64,000 bases of DNA from Bacillus_AB infantis_C (GTDB lineage: Bacteria > Bacillota > Bacilli > Bacillales > Cytobacillaceae). Each line of letters starts with the position of its first letter. Positions within the stretch are counted from its first letter, which is position 1. Where the stretch lies: NCBI RefSeq assembly GCF_050107595.1, contig NZ_JBNILH010000009.1, positions 141,640-205,639 on the forward strand, read 5' to 3'. Shown here piece after piece: positions 17,857-25,763 of the stretch. Below the pieces are notes generated by a model. It was not told the DNA's origin. It ran no database searches and was given only the letters and a program-made list of their open reading frames with translations. The translations under genes were made by a program, and so were the position numbers.

Positions 17857-18720
17857 ATGAATGGGAAAAAGAATGCCATTGTAACAGGGGCATCCAGGGG
17901 ATTCGGGCTTCTAATTTCCATAGAGCTCGCAAAAAAGGGCTATAGTGTGACAGCTGCAATGAGGGACAAGTCCAGTTCTGCTGACCTGCTGAAACAGGCA
18001 GAAGAGTCAGGGGCAGGGGATATGATTACCTTGTTAGAGCTGGATGTAGCTTCAGAGGAATCTATTCTGAGTTTTCGCAGTTTCCTCAAGGATCTTGGCT
18101 CAGTTGATCTCCTTGTTAACAATGCCGGTTTTGCCGGTGCAGGGTTTGCAGAAGAAGTTGATCTTGCTCATTATAGGAGCCAGTTTGAGACCAATGTATT
18201 CGGCGTTTTTGCTGTTACTCAGGCAGTTCTTCCTTATATGCGCAAACAAAAAAGGGGAAGGATCATTAATATCAGCAGTATCAGCGGAAAGATGGGTTTT
18301 CCCGGATTGTCTCCCTATGTTGCCTCCAAGCATGCGGTAGAAGGATGGAGCGAAAGCCTCCGCCTTGAAATGAAGCCTTTTAATGTAGATGTTGTCCTTA
18401 TTGAACCAGGTTCATACAACACAGGCATCTGGTCAAAGGGGAAAAAGGTAGCGAACCGGTCTCTGCAGCCTGATTCGCCTTATTATAGATACTATTCTCA
18501 GCTGGAAAATTATTTAAGCAGAAGCTCTGATAAATATGGAGATCCCCTTGAAGTGGCCGAGCTGTGCGGAAGAATTGCCGGCAAAAAGAAAACACGGCTG
18601 AGATACCCGGTCGGGAAGGGGACAGCTTTTACGCTGAAGCTGAAGAATACCATAGGCTGGCGGAATTGGGAAAGGCTGTTCTGGCGCATTTTGTCTAATG
18701 AAAAACAAGTTAACCGGTAA
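17857..18720 (+). CDS. short-chain dehydrogenase/reductase
   Basis: A 287-residue classical SDR. The cofactor motif TGASRGFGLLIS is at about 11-22, NNAG near 89, and the catalytic set is Ser in NISSISG near 147, Tyr and Lys in YVASKHA near 160. The C-terminal part beyond the Rossmann fold is longer than average. The Arg after the glycine motif suggests NADPH, but this is inference. Substrate is unknown. The start at 17857 is taken because AAGGATGG lies before it; it stands alone between terminators. Confidence 0.88.
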   Translation: MNGKKNAIVTGASRGFGLLISIELAKKGYSVTAAMRDKSSSADLLKQAEESGAGDMITLLELDVASEESILSFRSFLKDLGSVDLLVNNAGFAGAGFAEEVDLAHYRSQFETNVFGVFAVTQAVLPYMRKQKRGRIINISSISGKMGFPGLSPYVASKHAVEGWSESLRLEMKPFNVDVVLIEPGSYNTGIWSKGKKVANRSLQPDSPYYRYYSQLENYLSRSSDKYGDPLEVAELCGRIAGKKKTRLRYPVGKGTAFTLKLKNTIGWRNWERLFWRILSNEKQVNR

Positions 18721-18761
18721 AACATTATGTAAACTTACTAACGGCCAGCCCAGCTATTCAT

Positions 18762-19178
18762 CTAAGCTGGACCGGCTGCATTCCAATCGTTCTGTAAAGA
18801 AAGAATTACCTGGCTTTTATGCTTTTCATTTAAATATTCAAATAACCCAATTGTGTTAGTCCAAGGATCATTCAGGGTGCACCAGCGGGTTTGCATGCTT
18901 TGCTCGGTTTTGATCTGAATGTGGTCAACCTCAATGCCGATTTCTTTCCTCAGGCGTTTTAACTCAGTTTCCAGGCTGGATACACCGAACCGGAGCAGGC
19001 CGCTCCCTGAATCCGGCTGTCCCTGGGCAAGCCGGAAACAGCACCCTGGAGCAACCGACCATTCAGCAAATTCTCCATCCTGCAGCAGATCCGGCTTTCT
19101 ATTGAAAAGAGGACTATACCAATCGATTCCAACATGAAGTTTAGGAATTTTGATCACTGCAATCATTTCATAAATCAT
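18762..19178 (-). CDS. VOC (glyoxalase/bleomycin-resistance-like) family protein
   Basis: A 138-residue single-domain vicinal-oxygen-chelate protein. Recognised by DWYSPLFNRKPD at the N-terminus, FAEWSVAPG in the middle and the end motif NDPWTNTIGLFEY, which replaces the usual DPDGN-x-E-F. Members are enzymes or binding proteins of varied function; no substrate can be named. Ribosome site AGGAGG lies 8 bases before the ATG. It is on the same strand as the downstream end of catE but 80 bases away. Confidence 0.72.
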   Translation of the reverse strand: MIYEMIAVIKIPKLHVGIDWYSPLFNRKPDLLQDGEFAEWSVAPGCCFRLAQGQPDSGSGLLRFGVSSLETELKRLRKEIGIEVDHIQIKTEQSMQTRWCTLNDPWTNTIGLFEYLNEKHKSQVILSLQNDWNAAGPA

Positions 19179-19259
19179 TCCAGCTTCCTCCTAATCATTG
19201 GGATAAGAGCTGAGTGAAGAAGAAACGCAGATTATCAATATTTTTTCGATTTTCCATCC

Positions 19260-20114
19260 CTATTTTAGGGATAATATTATCCTATTCCCAGAAGGGTCTG
19301 CAGTTAAAACCGAATCTCCTTGAATTTCGGCGTTTATGCCCAGCTTCCTGATCCTTTCTGCTGCTGCATTGATTGATTGGGAATCTGGATAGAGTAATTT
19401 AAAATTTTTCATTCCGGGTGCATTTTCCCGGGCGGGCGGTGCACCAATCCCATTCCATGTGTTAATGCCAATATGATGATGATAGTTTCCAGTGGAAAGA
19501 AAGAGAGCCTGCCCGCCATATTCTGCAGCAATATTAAAGCCCAGTCCCTTTACATAAAACTCTTCAGCTGCCTTCAAATCAGACACATGAAGGTGAATAT
19601 GGCCCATAATGGCATCGCTCGGCATTCCGTTCCAGGGCAGCTTTTCTCCCAGGGCAAGCAGCTCTCCGGCCTGCAATGCAGCATTATCCATCCTGACCAT
19701 CCCATCGTCCCAGCTCCAGGATTCTGAAGGCCGGTCAGCATATATTTCAATCCCGTTTCCGTCAGGATCGGCAAGATAGATCGCTTCACTGACAAGATGG
19801 TCGGAAGCCCCCTGTAAAGGCCAGCCGGTCTGGATCAGATGTGCAAATACTGACGCGAGTGAAGGGCGGTTCGGGAGCAGGAGGGCGAAATGGTAAAGGC
19901 CCGCAGACCTGGCCGCTTTTGTTTTAATGCCTGGCAGCTGCACCAGTCCAATCAGAACTGTTTTACCATCAGCAGTAAGTTCTGCCCTTTCTGCATCCCG
20001 GCTCAGCACTTTTAACCCGATAATTTGTTTATAAAAAAGAATTGATCTCTCAAGGTCACTGACTTTGATTGTTATTTCGGAAGCGTAGCTTAAAGGTACT
20101 TCATGAAAGCTCAT
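19260..20114 (-). CDS. catE: catechol-2,3-dioxygenase-like VOC protein
   Basis: A 284-residue two-domain VOC protein with the layout of Bacillus CatE, an Fe(II) extradiol dioxygenase that opens catechol rings. Each half has the beta-alpha-beta pattern: SEITIKVSDLERSILFY at the start and MGHIHLHVSDLKAAEEFY near 168, with DPDGNGIEIYADR near 114-126 and YHHHIGINTW near 208. Likely metal ligands are His in HIHLHV and HHHIGI plus a C-terminal acidic residue. It is divergent from an HxlR regulator, as in the catDE/catR system; no catD is nearby. Symbol by homology. Confidence 0.8.
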   Translation of the reverse strand: MSFHEVPLSYASEITIKVSDLERSILFYKQIIGLKVLSRDAERAELTADGKTVLIGLVQLPGIKTKAARSAGLYHFALLLPNRPSLASVFAHLIQTGWPLQGASDHLVSEAIYLADPDGNGIEIYADRPSESWSWDDGMVRMDNAALQAGELLALGEKLPWNGMPSDAIMGHIHLHVSDLKAAEEFYVKGLGFNIAAEYGGQALFLSTGNYHHHIGINTWNGIGAPPARENAPGMKNFKLLYPDSQSINAAAERIRKLGINAEIQGDSVLTADPSGNRIILSLK

Positions 20115-20137
20115 AATATTATCCCCTTTAGCAATTA

Positions 20138-20154
20138 ACTTACTTTATGTAAGT
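20138..20154. promoter_or_regulatory. putative operator between catE and hxlR-type gene
   Basis: Perfect palindrome ACTTAC-TTTAT-GTAAGT 24 bases upstream of catE. HxlR-family repressors of quinone-response genes use TTAC...GTAA-type sites, so it may be the operator of the neighbouring regulator. Confidence 0.6.
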
Positions 20155-20259
20155 AAGTTTATGAAAATAACTTCTGTCCGTCAAGAATAAAACAACAAAG
20201 ATCAGCAATTTTATAAATACGAAACTTTATGTATACTATAGCTATAGGAGTGAATTTAG

Positions 20260-20583
20260 ATGAATGCTTCAAAGATTTGCCCGAAATTTGAAAAGGCAAT
20301 GAGCATACTCAGCCAGAGATGGACAGGACTGATCATATATCAGCTTTCACACGGGCCGCAGCGATTCTGCACTATAGAATCTTCCATTTCTATCAGCGGC
20401 AGAGTTTTATCCGAGCGGCTGAAGGATTTGGAAAAGCAAGGCATCGTCCATCGGCAGGTTTTTCCGGAAACGCCCGTCAGGATAGAATATTCGCTGACCG
20501 AAAAAGGGGAGGCGCTCAAACCGGTACTCTATGAAATTGAACAATGGTCTCAGAACTGGATAGAGAAAACCGACAGCAAATAA
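20260..20583 (+). CDS. HxlR-family transcriptional regulator (CatR/YodB-like)
   Basis: A 107-residue winged-helix regulator. Cys7 in MNASKICPKFEKAM matches the single redox-sensing Cys near the N-terminus of YodB and CatR. HTH and wing follow: LSQRWTGLIIYQLSHGPQRF, ISGRVLSERLKDLEKQGIV, and the wing EYSLTEKGEAL. These proteins repress catE and quinone reductase genes until thiol-reactive quinones or diamide modify the Cys. It is divergent from catE with a palindrome between them. Ribosome site AGGAG; promoter -10 TATACT near 20232. Confidence 0.88.
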   Translation: MNASKICPKFEKAMSILSQRWTGLIIYQLSHGPQRFCTIESSISISGRVLSERLKDLEKQGIVHRQVFPETPVRIEYSLTEKGEALKPVLYEIEQWSQNWIEKTDSK

Positions 20584-20609
20584 AAGCCATGCATGACAGC
20601 ATGGCTTTT
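20582..20609 (+). terminator. intrinsic terminator after hxlR-type gene
   Basis: Stem AAAAGCCATGC/GCATGGCTTTT with a 6-base loop and T run. Confidence 0.9.
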
Positions 20610-20726
20610 TTGCTAATGGAGTATAAATCATAGAAAACTCAGCATTTGTCTGTTTCTATCCTTCAGCAGAAGAGAGGAGAAGCTTGGCTGGGCCTTAGAA
20701 TGCCTGTCCAAAATTCAGCTAGACCG

Positions 20727-20942
20727 CTAAAACTGCCTGTTTTCCTCCCAGGCTGAATAAAGCCCGCTTCCGCTGCAGCCAGGGCACTCAAGTGAATTGG
20801 TATAGTACACATATTCATTGGCATGAAACGCATTGAACCCCCGTCCAAAGCAGTCAGGGCATTTGTCAACCGCCCGCATTCCAGCAATCCGATTTTCTTC
20901 CCGTGCAGCCAGCCAGTCCTGAAAGGATTTTAGAAGACCCAT
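20727..20942 (-). CDS. small DnaJ-type zinc-finger protein (71 aa)
   Basis: A 71-residue protein with two CxxCxGxG repeats: CPDCFGRG near 28-35 and CPGCSGSG near 55-62, the spacing of one DnaJ-type zinc site. There is no J domain. The N-terminus MGLLKSFQDWLAAREE is helical. Such isolated zinc-finger peptides are hypothetical in Bacilli; a chaperone or RNA-related role would be guesswork. The start at 20942 follows GGAGGTGAACAGC with ideal spacing. Zinc binding is inferred from the motif. Confidence 0.72.
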   Translation of the reverse strand: MGLLKSFQDWLAAREENRIAGMRAVDKCPDCFGRGFNAFHANEYVYYTNSLECPGCSGSGLYSAWEENRQF

Positions 20943-21330
20943 GCTGTTCACCTCCTTTTCCATATTAGTGTTATAACAGCAGCGTGTTTTTATACCTTAT
21001 TTTTCTTTATTATATTCAGAATATTATGAAATGTTAAGGGTGTTTCTAAATTTACGAAAAAAAAATTACCTGTCAGCACATTCATTTTTGCACCAATCAG
21101 AAAAAGGAGTTAGGATGCTGATAGGGATTGGATACCCAATCTTGTTAATCCCTAATAGGAGGAGCTATATACCCAGCATGGCTCCTCTTTTTAGGATAAA
21201 GATTTTCTGGATACGCTTCATGCAACAGCCTTTCCCAGGGCTGTTTTTTCTTTGATTGCAAAGGTTTTTGATTAGAAATAAATTGTGGTAATCTAATATG
21301 GAGATCTTATAGAGAAGGGAAACAACAAAG
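20943..21330 (+). other. leader region upstream of map with two hairpin/T-run elements and a possible 46-aa peptide
   Basis: Between the divergent zinc-finger gene and map there are two terminator-like hairpins: AGGAGC/GCTCCT followed by CTTTTT (about 21160-21192) and AACAGCC/GGCTGTT followed by TTTTTTC (about 21224-21253). A frame at 21115-21255 has a good AAAGGAG site and a hydrophobic start MLIGIGYPILL, but both hairpins lie inside it. It may be a short peptide, a small RNA or an attenuator leader; none can be chosen from sequence. Confidence 0.35.
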
Positions 21331-22077
21331 ATGATAGTGAAAACAGAGGAAGATATAAATGGAATTAAGGAGATAGGCAGCATCGTTGCAAAAATCCGCA
21401 ATGAACTGATTGAGAAAACGGTTCCTGGCATTACTACAAAAGAGCTTGATGAGCATGCCGGAAGGCTTTTCGAGCACTACGGTGCCATATCCGGACCAAA
21501 GGGAGAATATGATTTTCCCGGCTACACATGCATCAGTGTGAATGAGGAGGTAGCACACGGAATCCCGGGCAGCCGCATCATCAAGGAAGGGGATCTGGTC
21601 AATATTGATGTTTCGGGATCAAAGAACGGCTACTTTGCGGATACAGGCCTTTCTTTTGTGGCAGGAGACAAAGCCGACGACACACTGACAAGGCTATGCA
21701 GGACAGCCCAGCTGGCATTTGATGCAGGCCTGAAAAAAATCAGGCCAGGAAAAAAGCTGAACGGAATTGGAAAAGCTGTCCACCAGACAGCAGTCAATGA
21801 GGGTTTTACAGTCATCATGAACCTTACCGGCCATGGAATCGGCCGTTCCTTGCATGAAAAGCCTGACCATGTCCTTAATTATTTTGATTCTTGGGATACA
21901 GGGCTTCTCAGGGAGGGGATGGTCATTGCGTTTGAACCGTTCATCTCAACTGAAGCAGAGGAAGTAGTGGAACTGGGGGACGGGTGGACATACGTTACTG
22001 AAGAAAAAAGCTATGTCGCTCAATGCGAGCATACCCTTATAGTGACCAAAGAAGGCCCGGTCATTGTTACCTTATAG
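21331..22077 (+). CDS. map: methionine aminopeptidase, type I
   Basis: A 248-residue pita-bread metalloprotease that removes N-terminal Met. Metal ligands are visible: the two Asp in VNIDVSGSKNGYFADTG, His in TGHGIGRSLHE, Glu in IAFEPF, and Glu in QCEHTLIV. The sequence is closer to Bacillus YflG than to the ribosomal-cluster Map, so this is probably the second MetAP of the genome. Monocistronic, flanked by the hairpin-rich leader and a bidirectional terminator. Confidence 0.93.
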   Translation: MIVKTEEDINGIKEIGSIVAKIRNELIEKTVPGITTKELDEHAGRLFEHYGAISGPKGEYDFPGYTCISVNEEVAHGIPGSRIIKEGDLVNIDVSGSKNGYFADTGLSFVAGDKADDTLTRLCRTAQLAFDAGLKKIRPGKKLNGIGKAVHQTAVNEGFTVIMNLTGHGIGRSLHEKPDHVLNYFDSWDTGLLREGMVIAFEPFISTEAEEVVELGDGWTYVTEEKSYVAQCEHTLIVTKEGPVIVTL

Positions 22078-22087
22078 CTGAATAGGA

Positions 22088-22114
22088 AATCCCCCGGACC
22101 ATCCGGGGGATTTT
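22088..22114. terminator. bidirectional terminator between map and ohr
   Basis: Stem AAATCCCCCGGA/TCCGGGGGATTT-type hairpin with T runs on both strands. Confidence 0.9.
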
Positions 22115-22119
22115 TGTGT

Positions 22120-22542
22120 TTAATAGGTTTCAGTGTTTACAATAACTTCTATATTTCCTCTTGTAGCTCTGGAATAAGGGCACACGCCATGTGCCTTTTC
22201 TGTCAGCTCTTTCGCTTCCTCAAGGGAAACGCCGCTTACTGCAGCATTCAGGACAACCGCCAAGGCAAGTCCGCCATCGCTTTCCTTCCCGATTGTCACT
22301 TCAGCTGTTACCTTTGATTCAATTTTCTTACGGTCCTGCCTGGCAACAAGATTAAGGGCACCATCAAAGCAGGATGCATAGCCAGCTGCGAAAAGCTGCT
22401 CAGGATTCGTCCCATCTTCTGTTCCTTTTCCGCCTAAAGACTTTGGCATGGCAAGGTTAAAATCGAGATTGCCGTCATCTGTACGAACCTTCCCGCTCCG
22501 TCCGCCTTCAGCTGTTGCTATTGCTGTATACAATTTATCCAT
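22120..22542 (-). CDS. organic hydroperoxide resistance protein (Ohr/OsmC family)
   Basis: A 140-residue thiol peroxidase that reduces organic hydroperoxides. Catalytic Cys pair: AAGYASCFDGAL near 54-60 and HGVCPYSRATRGN near 121. The N-terminal segment ATAEGGRSGKVRTDDG is typical of the Ohr branch rather than OsmC. It could be OhrA-like (OhrR-controlled) or OhrB-like (sigma-B-controlled); no MarR-type ohrR gene is adjacent, so regulation is open. The ATG at 22542 follows GGAGTGAGG; longer starts lack a site. Confidence 0.92.
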   Translation of the reverse strand: MDKLYTAIATAEGGRSGKVRTDDGNLDFNLAMPKSLGGKGTEDGTNPEQLFAAGYASCFDGALNLVARQDRKKIESKVTAEVTIGKESDGGLALAVVLNAAVSGVSLEEAKELTEKAHGVCPYSRATRGNIEVIVNTETY

Positions 22543-22621
22543 GTTCCTCACTCCTGTCCATTTTCTTTCACTATATTGTTCCCTAATTACCAAAAGCGAA
22601 ACCGGGGAAACATATTGAGAT

Positions 22622-23071
22622 TCAAAAGTGCAAGCTGAGCCTGATCATGTCCCGGCAGATAATTCCGTTTTCGTATATTTCTTCGAGATAATGCCGGGTG
22701 AAATAATCAAATTCGATGCCTGTTATCCGGAATCCATGCTTCTGATACAAAGCAAGCTGCTGTATGCTTGAATTGCCTGTGCCAATTTCCAGGGTATGCA
22801 AACCGGATGCCTTTGTATATCCAATCGCATGCTTCAGTAGCTGAGTACCTATTCCACGGCTCTGGGCATGCTCATATACGGCCAAATTGATAATTTCTGC
22901 TGTTTTGGGCCGGGTTAGAAGGAGGATGCAGATTCCTGCCAGTTCTTCCCCCTCGTAAGCTCCCCAGCAAATTCCTTTTGCTGCATAGTCCCTGACAGCC
23001 TCAGCAGAAGGATCTGCCAGCAGCAGCAAGTCAAGCGGAGGCTGTTCCTCCATTTTTTTTATAGATGCCAT
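22622..23071 (-). CDS. GNAT-family N-acetyltransferase
   Basis: A 149-residue acetyl-CoA-dependent acetyltransferase. Motif A is EHAQSRGIGTQLLKHAI near 67-83, with the acetyl-CoA pyrophosphate loop R-G-I-G-T. Motif B follows: LALYQKHGFRITGIEFDYF. Substrate is unknown. GGAGATAAG ribosome site. It is on the same strand as ohr, about 80 bases upstream of it, possibly one transcript. Confidence 0.87.
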   Translation of the reverse strand: MASIKKMEEQPPLDLLLLADPSAEAVRDYAAKGICWGAYEGEELAGICILLLTRPKTAEIINLAVYEHAQSRGIGTQLLKHAIGYTKASGLHTLEIGTGNSSIQQLALYQKHGFRITGIEFDYFTRHYLEEIYENGIICRDMIRLSLHF

Positions 23072-23171
23072 CTTATCTCCTTTCTCTTCAGTTAAAAAAT
23101 GATTTTTGATTCTGATTAGCTTTCACCTTTTATTGCCAAGATGATATCAGGCAGAAAGCAGGTGAGAAAGC

Positions 23172-23426
23172 ATGGAAAAAACAGACGTCTTTAAAATTCT
23201 ATTGTTAATAGAAAGCAGCTATCCATTATGCCGCTTTAAAAATGAAACGGTCGAACAGTGGTTCAGACAATGTAATGCCCTCGTTTATGAAGATGTTCTC
23301 CAGCATGTCTGCCAGCATGTGCGGATTTGGCCATACCCGCCAAGCTTACAGGAAGCGGCTGGATTTACAGCAGGAGGAAAGTCTGCTGATTGGATGAAAG
23401 AATATATGCCCCGGCAAGAACTCTGA
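23172..23426 (+). CDS. small protein resembling phage helicase loader (G39P-like) domain
   Basis: An 84-residue protein whose pattern FKILLLIESSYPLCRF, VEQWFRQCNAL and YEDVLQHVCQHVRIWPYPPSLQE follows the helical N-domain of phage replicative helicase loader/inhibitor proteins such as SPP1 G39P: a lead K/L-rich helix with YP, W, a mid helix and a closing PP(T/S)xxE. No other phage gene is near, so it may be a domesticated remnant. Resemblance is judged by eye and needs a profile search. Ribosome site AGGTGAGAAAGC. Confidence 0.5.
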   Translation: MEKTDVFKILLLIESSYPLCRFKNETVEQWFRQCNALVYEDVLQHVCQHVRIWPYPPSLQEAAGFTAGGKSADWMKEYMPRQEL

Positions 23427-23484
23427 ATCGATCTTAGTCGCTGTCTCACCGGATCATTAGGTAAGTCATCTGGAAAAGTGGTCT

Positions 23485-24249
23485 TTACTGCTTCCTTTCA
23501 TTTGCGGCAAGCGGGGCAAGGATGACATGAAGGACGATATCTGCACTAAAATGGGCCAGCATGGCCATTTCTATCCCGTACTTCCAATACAAATAACCAA
23601 AAAAGATTCCGGGCACCATATTAAGGAGAATGGTCCGCACCGTCACTATTGCTGACTTCCCGTATATCTGATAGCTTGCAGGAAGATGACCTGCACCGAA
23701 TATGAAGGCAGCCAAGATTATTCCTGTCCAGTAAATCCAGCCTCCATCTGACAAAAATGAGAGCAGATAGACAACTAAAGTCATCAGAAAAAGCCTCATG
23801 AGCACTTCTTCAGATATTCCGCCGTAAAAGGAAGCAAGAAAAGCCTGTTTTCTTGTCGGTGTTACCGCTTCTGCTGGAGGCATTTTTTTACTGAAGATCC
23901 GGTCCAGCAGCAGAATGACCAAGGCGGATGCTGCACCGCCAAGAAAACTGAGCAGAATAGCAGGCCACACTGAAAAAGAGATAACAGTGCCATTCAAATA
24001 ATGGTCAAGCAGCGGCCATTGCAAATTGGTTTTTGGAGCCAGATAGGTGCCTATAAACGCAGCTGCCCCCAGGAGGACTCCAGTCTGTACTGCTCCGATC
24101 AGTGCAAGCACCCGGAGGGGAGGCAGCTTCTTTTTCTGCTGCTTTTCTGCTGCTTCCTGAATACGCACATGCAGGATTTTTGTCTGATAAGGAATAACGA
24201 GTATGGCTCCAAGAACTGATGCCAGCCAAAAGATATAGAATTCTGTCAT
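23485..24249 (-). CDS. CPBP-family intramembrane protease (ABI family)
   Basis: A 254-residue polytopic membrane protein with about seven helices. Conserved CPBP motifs: GGISEEVLMRLFL (EExxxR), FGAGHL (FxxxH) and HFSADIVLH (HxxxD/N), the putative catalytic residues that lie in the membrane. Family members include CAAX-type proteases and bacteriocin-immunity proteins; the substrate here is unknown. The ATG at 24249 is preferred because AAGAGGTG is then spaced 6-7 bases; a GTG at 24258 overlaps that site. Confidence 0.87.
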   Translation of the reverse strand: MTEFYIFWLASVLGAILVIPYQTKILHVRIQEAAEKQQKKKLPPLRVLALIGAVQTGVLLGAAAFIGTYLAPKTNLQWPLLDHYLNGTVISFSVWPAILLSFLGGAASALVILLLDRIFSKKMPPAEAVTPTRKQAFLASFYGGISEEVLMRLFLMTLVVYLLSFLSDGGWIYWTGIILAAFIFGAGHLPASYQIYGKSAIVTVRTILLNMVPGIFFGYLYWKYGIEMAMLAHFSADIVLHVILAPLAANERKQ

Positions 24250-24360
24250 TATGAACACCTCTTATGATTTATCAGTACAATGATAAGACGATTCTAAACA
24301 GAATTCGTTCAGTTTTTTTTCATATAAAAAAATACATAATTTCCTGGCCTTGACTTTTCC

Positions 24361-25263
24361 TCAATGAATATCCTGCTTCTTAAACCTTCCTCCGCGAACT
24401 TCGGCGATATCCCCGACGGCAAGGAAAGCAGAGGGATCAAGTCCTTCTACTATTTCTTTCAGCTTTGCTTCTTCCAGCCTGTTAATTACACAAAATATCA
24501 CTTTTTTATCTTCCCCGGAATAAGCGCCTTCTCCAGACAGATAGGTTACTCCCCGTCCAAGGCGGCTGTTGATGCTATCTCCTATTTGCCTGTAGTTGTC
24601 ACTGATCACCCATACCGATTTGGATTCTTCCAGCCCTGTAATCGTGATATCAATGGTTTTGAAAGCAACAAAATAAGCAATGAGAGAGTACATAGCCCGG
24701 TCCCATGTAAAAACAAACCCTGCACTTCCCAAAATGAACAGATTGATGAACATAATGATTTCGCCTACAGAAAATGGAAGTTTTTTATTGGCCAGTATGG
24801 CCAGTACCTCACTTCCATCCAAGGAACCGCCATACCGGATGACTATGCCAACCCCGATGCCGAGTACAATCCCGCCGAACACCGATGCCAGGAGAATATC
24901 CTGGGTGAATGCAGGCACCGGGTGAAGGAGAGCTGTTGTTATAGAAAGTATGAAGATGCCATACATTGTGGAAATCGCGAAGGTTTTGCCAATTTGCTTG
25001 TAGCCGATAAAGAAAAAGGGGATGTTGAGCAGAAAGATAATCAGTCCAAGCTTGATTCCTGTCAGATGGGACAGCATGATTGAGATTCCTACGATACCGC
25101 CGTCTATGACCTGGTTGGGAACAAGGAAAATTTCCAGCCCAACTCCCATCAGAATGGCTCCAATTGTAATAAGCAGAGCTCTTTTAAGGATTTTTCCTTT
25201 TGTCATTTTTTGATGTGATTCTTTCAGCAGAACTGTCTGCTGTCCAATATCCAATTCCGTCAC
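24361..25263 (-). CDS. YitT/DUF2179 family membrane protein
   Basis: A 300-residue protein with five or six transmembrane helices and a C-terminal soluble DUF2179 domain. Landmarks: IGAILMGVGLEIFLVPN, IDGGIVGISIML, GGSLDGSEVLA, and the C-terminal GRGVTYLSGEGAYSG and VFCVI-like strand. The membrane part is of the YitT family, function unknown, with several paralogues per Bacillus genome. The start is a GTG at 25263, 7 bases after AAGGAGG; no ATG is better placed. Confidence 0.9.
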   Translation of the reverse strand: MTELDIGQQTVLLKESHQKMTKGKILKRALLITIGAILMGVGLEIFLVPNQVIDGGIVGISIMLSHLTGIKLGLIIFLLNIPFFFIGYKQIGKTFAISTMYGIFILSITTALLHPVPAFTQDILLASVFGGIVLGIGVGIVIRYGGSLDGSEVLAILANKKLPFSVGEIIMFINLFILGSAGFVFTWDRAMYSLIAYFVAFKTIDITITGLEESKSVWVISDNYRQIGDSINSRLGRGVTYLSGEGAYSGEDKKVIFCVINRLEEAKLKEIVEGLDPSAFLAVGDIAEVRGGRFKKQDIH

Positions 25264-25763
25264 CCGCAAACCTCCTTTCTAGCCTGGCAGCTGACAGCGC
25301 TGCCAAAATCATACATACACTCATATCTTAAACAGTATATTCAAATGCTTTCATTCTAAAACCTTTGAGCCGATTAAATAATAGGATTCTGGATTGCCTG
25401 AATTTATTATACCCTTATCGGCGCAATATTCACACTATTTATTCCGGTCTGCACACAAAAATGCCCGGCTGTTGGCCGGACGGGAAAAATCCTCAATAGA
25501 AAGGATAAGGGAGGTGTTCATTGTTTGCCCGCCTCTATATCCCGTTACAAAGATACAGAGGCGGGGCCATATTAAAAAGGGGAAAAGCATGCGGCCTGCA
25601 GCCACAAGATAAGTGTAGCGGAAAAGTATGAACAAAATATGACCCTTTTACGACGAAGCAATGAATTTGAAAAGAGAAAATTAAAACTTCCTTAGCCTAT
25701 GTTAGTTTTTCAGCGAATCAGGGAATAAATGAACGAAAGATTTTATTCCTGGGAGAGATCATA
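25264..25763. other. 500-bp intergenic region with a cluster of hairpins
   Basis: No clear gene. Three hairpins are seen: CCGGC/GCCGG near 25468-25484, AATCCT/AGGATA near 25491-25512, and a strong one with arms CCCGCCTCT and AGAGGCGGG near 25529-25566. On the plus strand AGGGAGGTG precedes a TTG at 25524 that opens a 36-codon frame through the last hairpin; on the minus strand the first two hairpins precede T runs. It may encode a small RNA on either strand. The AT-rich rest (25640-25763) should hold the promoter of the next gene. Confidence 0.35.

Noticed and set aside
21115..21255. 46-residue hydrophobic peptide as a firm gene
   Set aside because: It has a good ribosome site, but two terminator-like hairpins with T runs lie inside the frame and the composition is odd; kept only as part of the leader region.
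25435..25635. 66-residue minus-strand frame over the hairpin cluster
   Set aside because: No ribosome site for the long or the internal ATG start; the segment is better explained as structured RNA or DNA.
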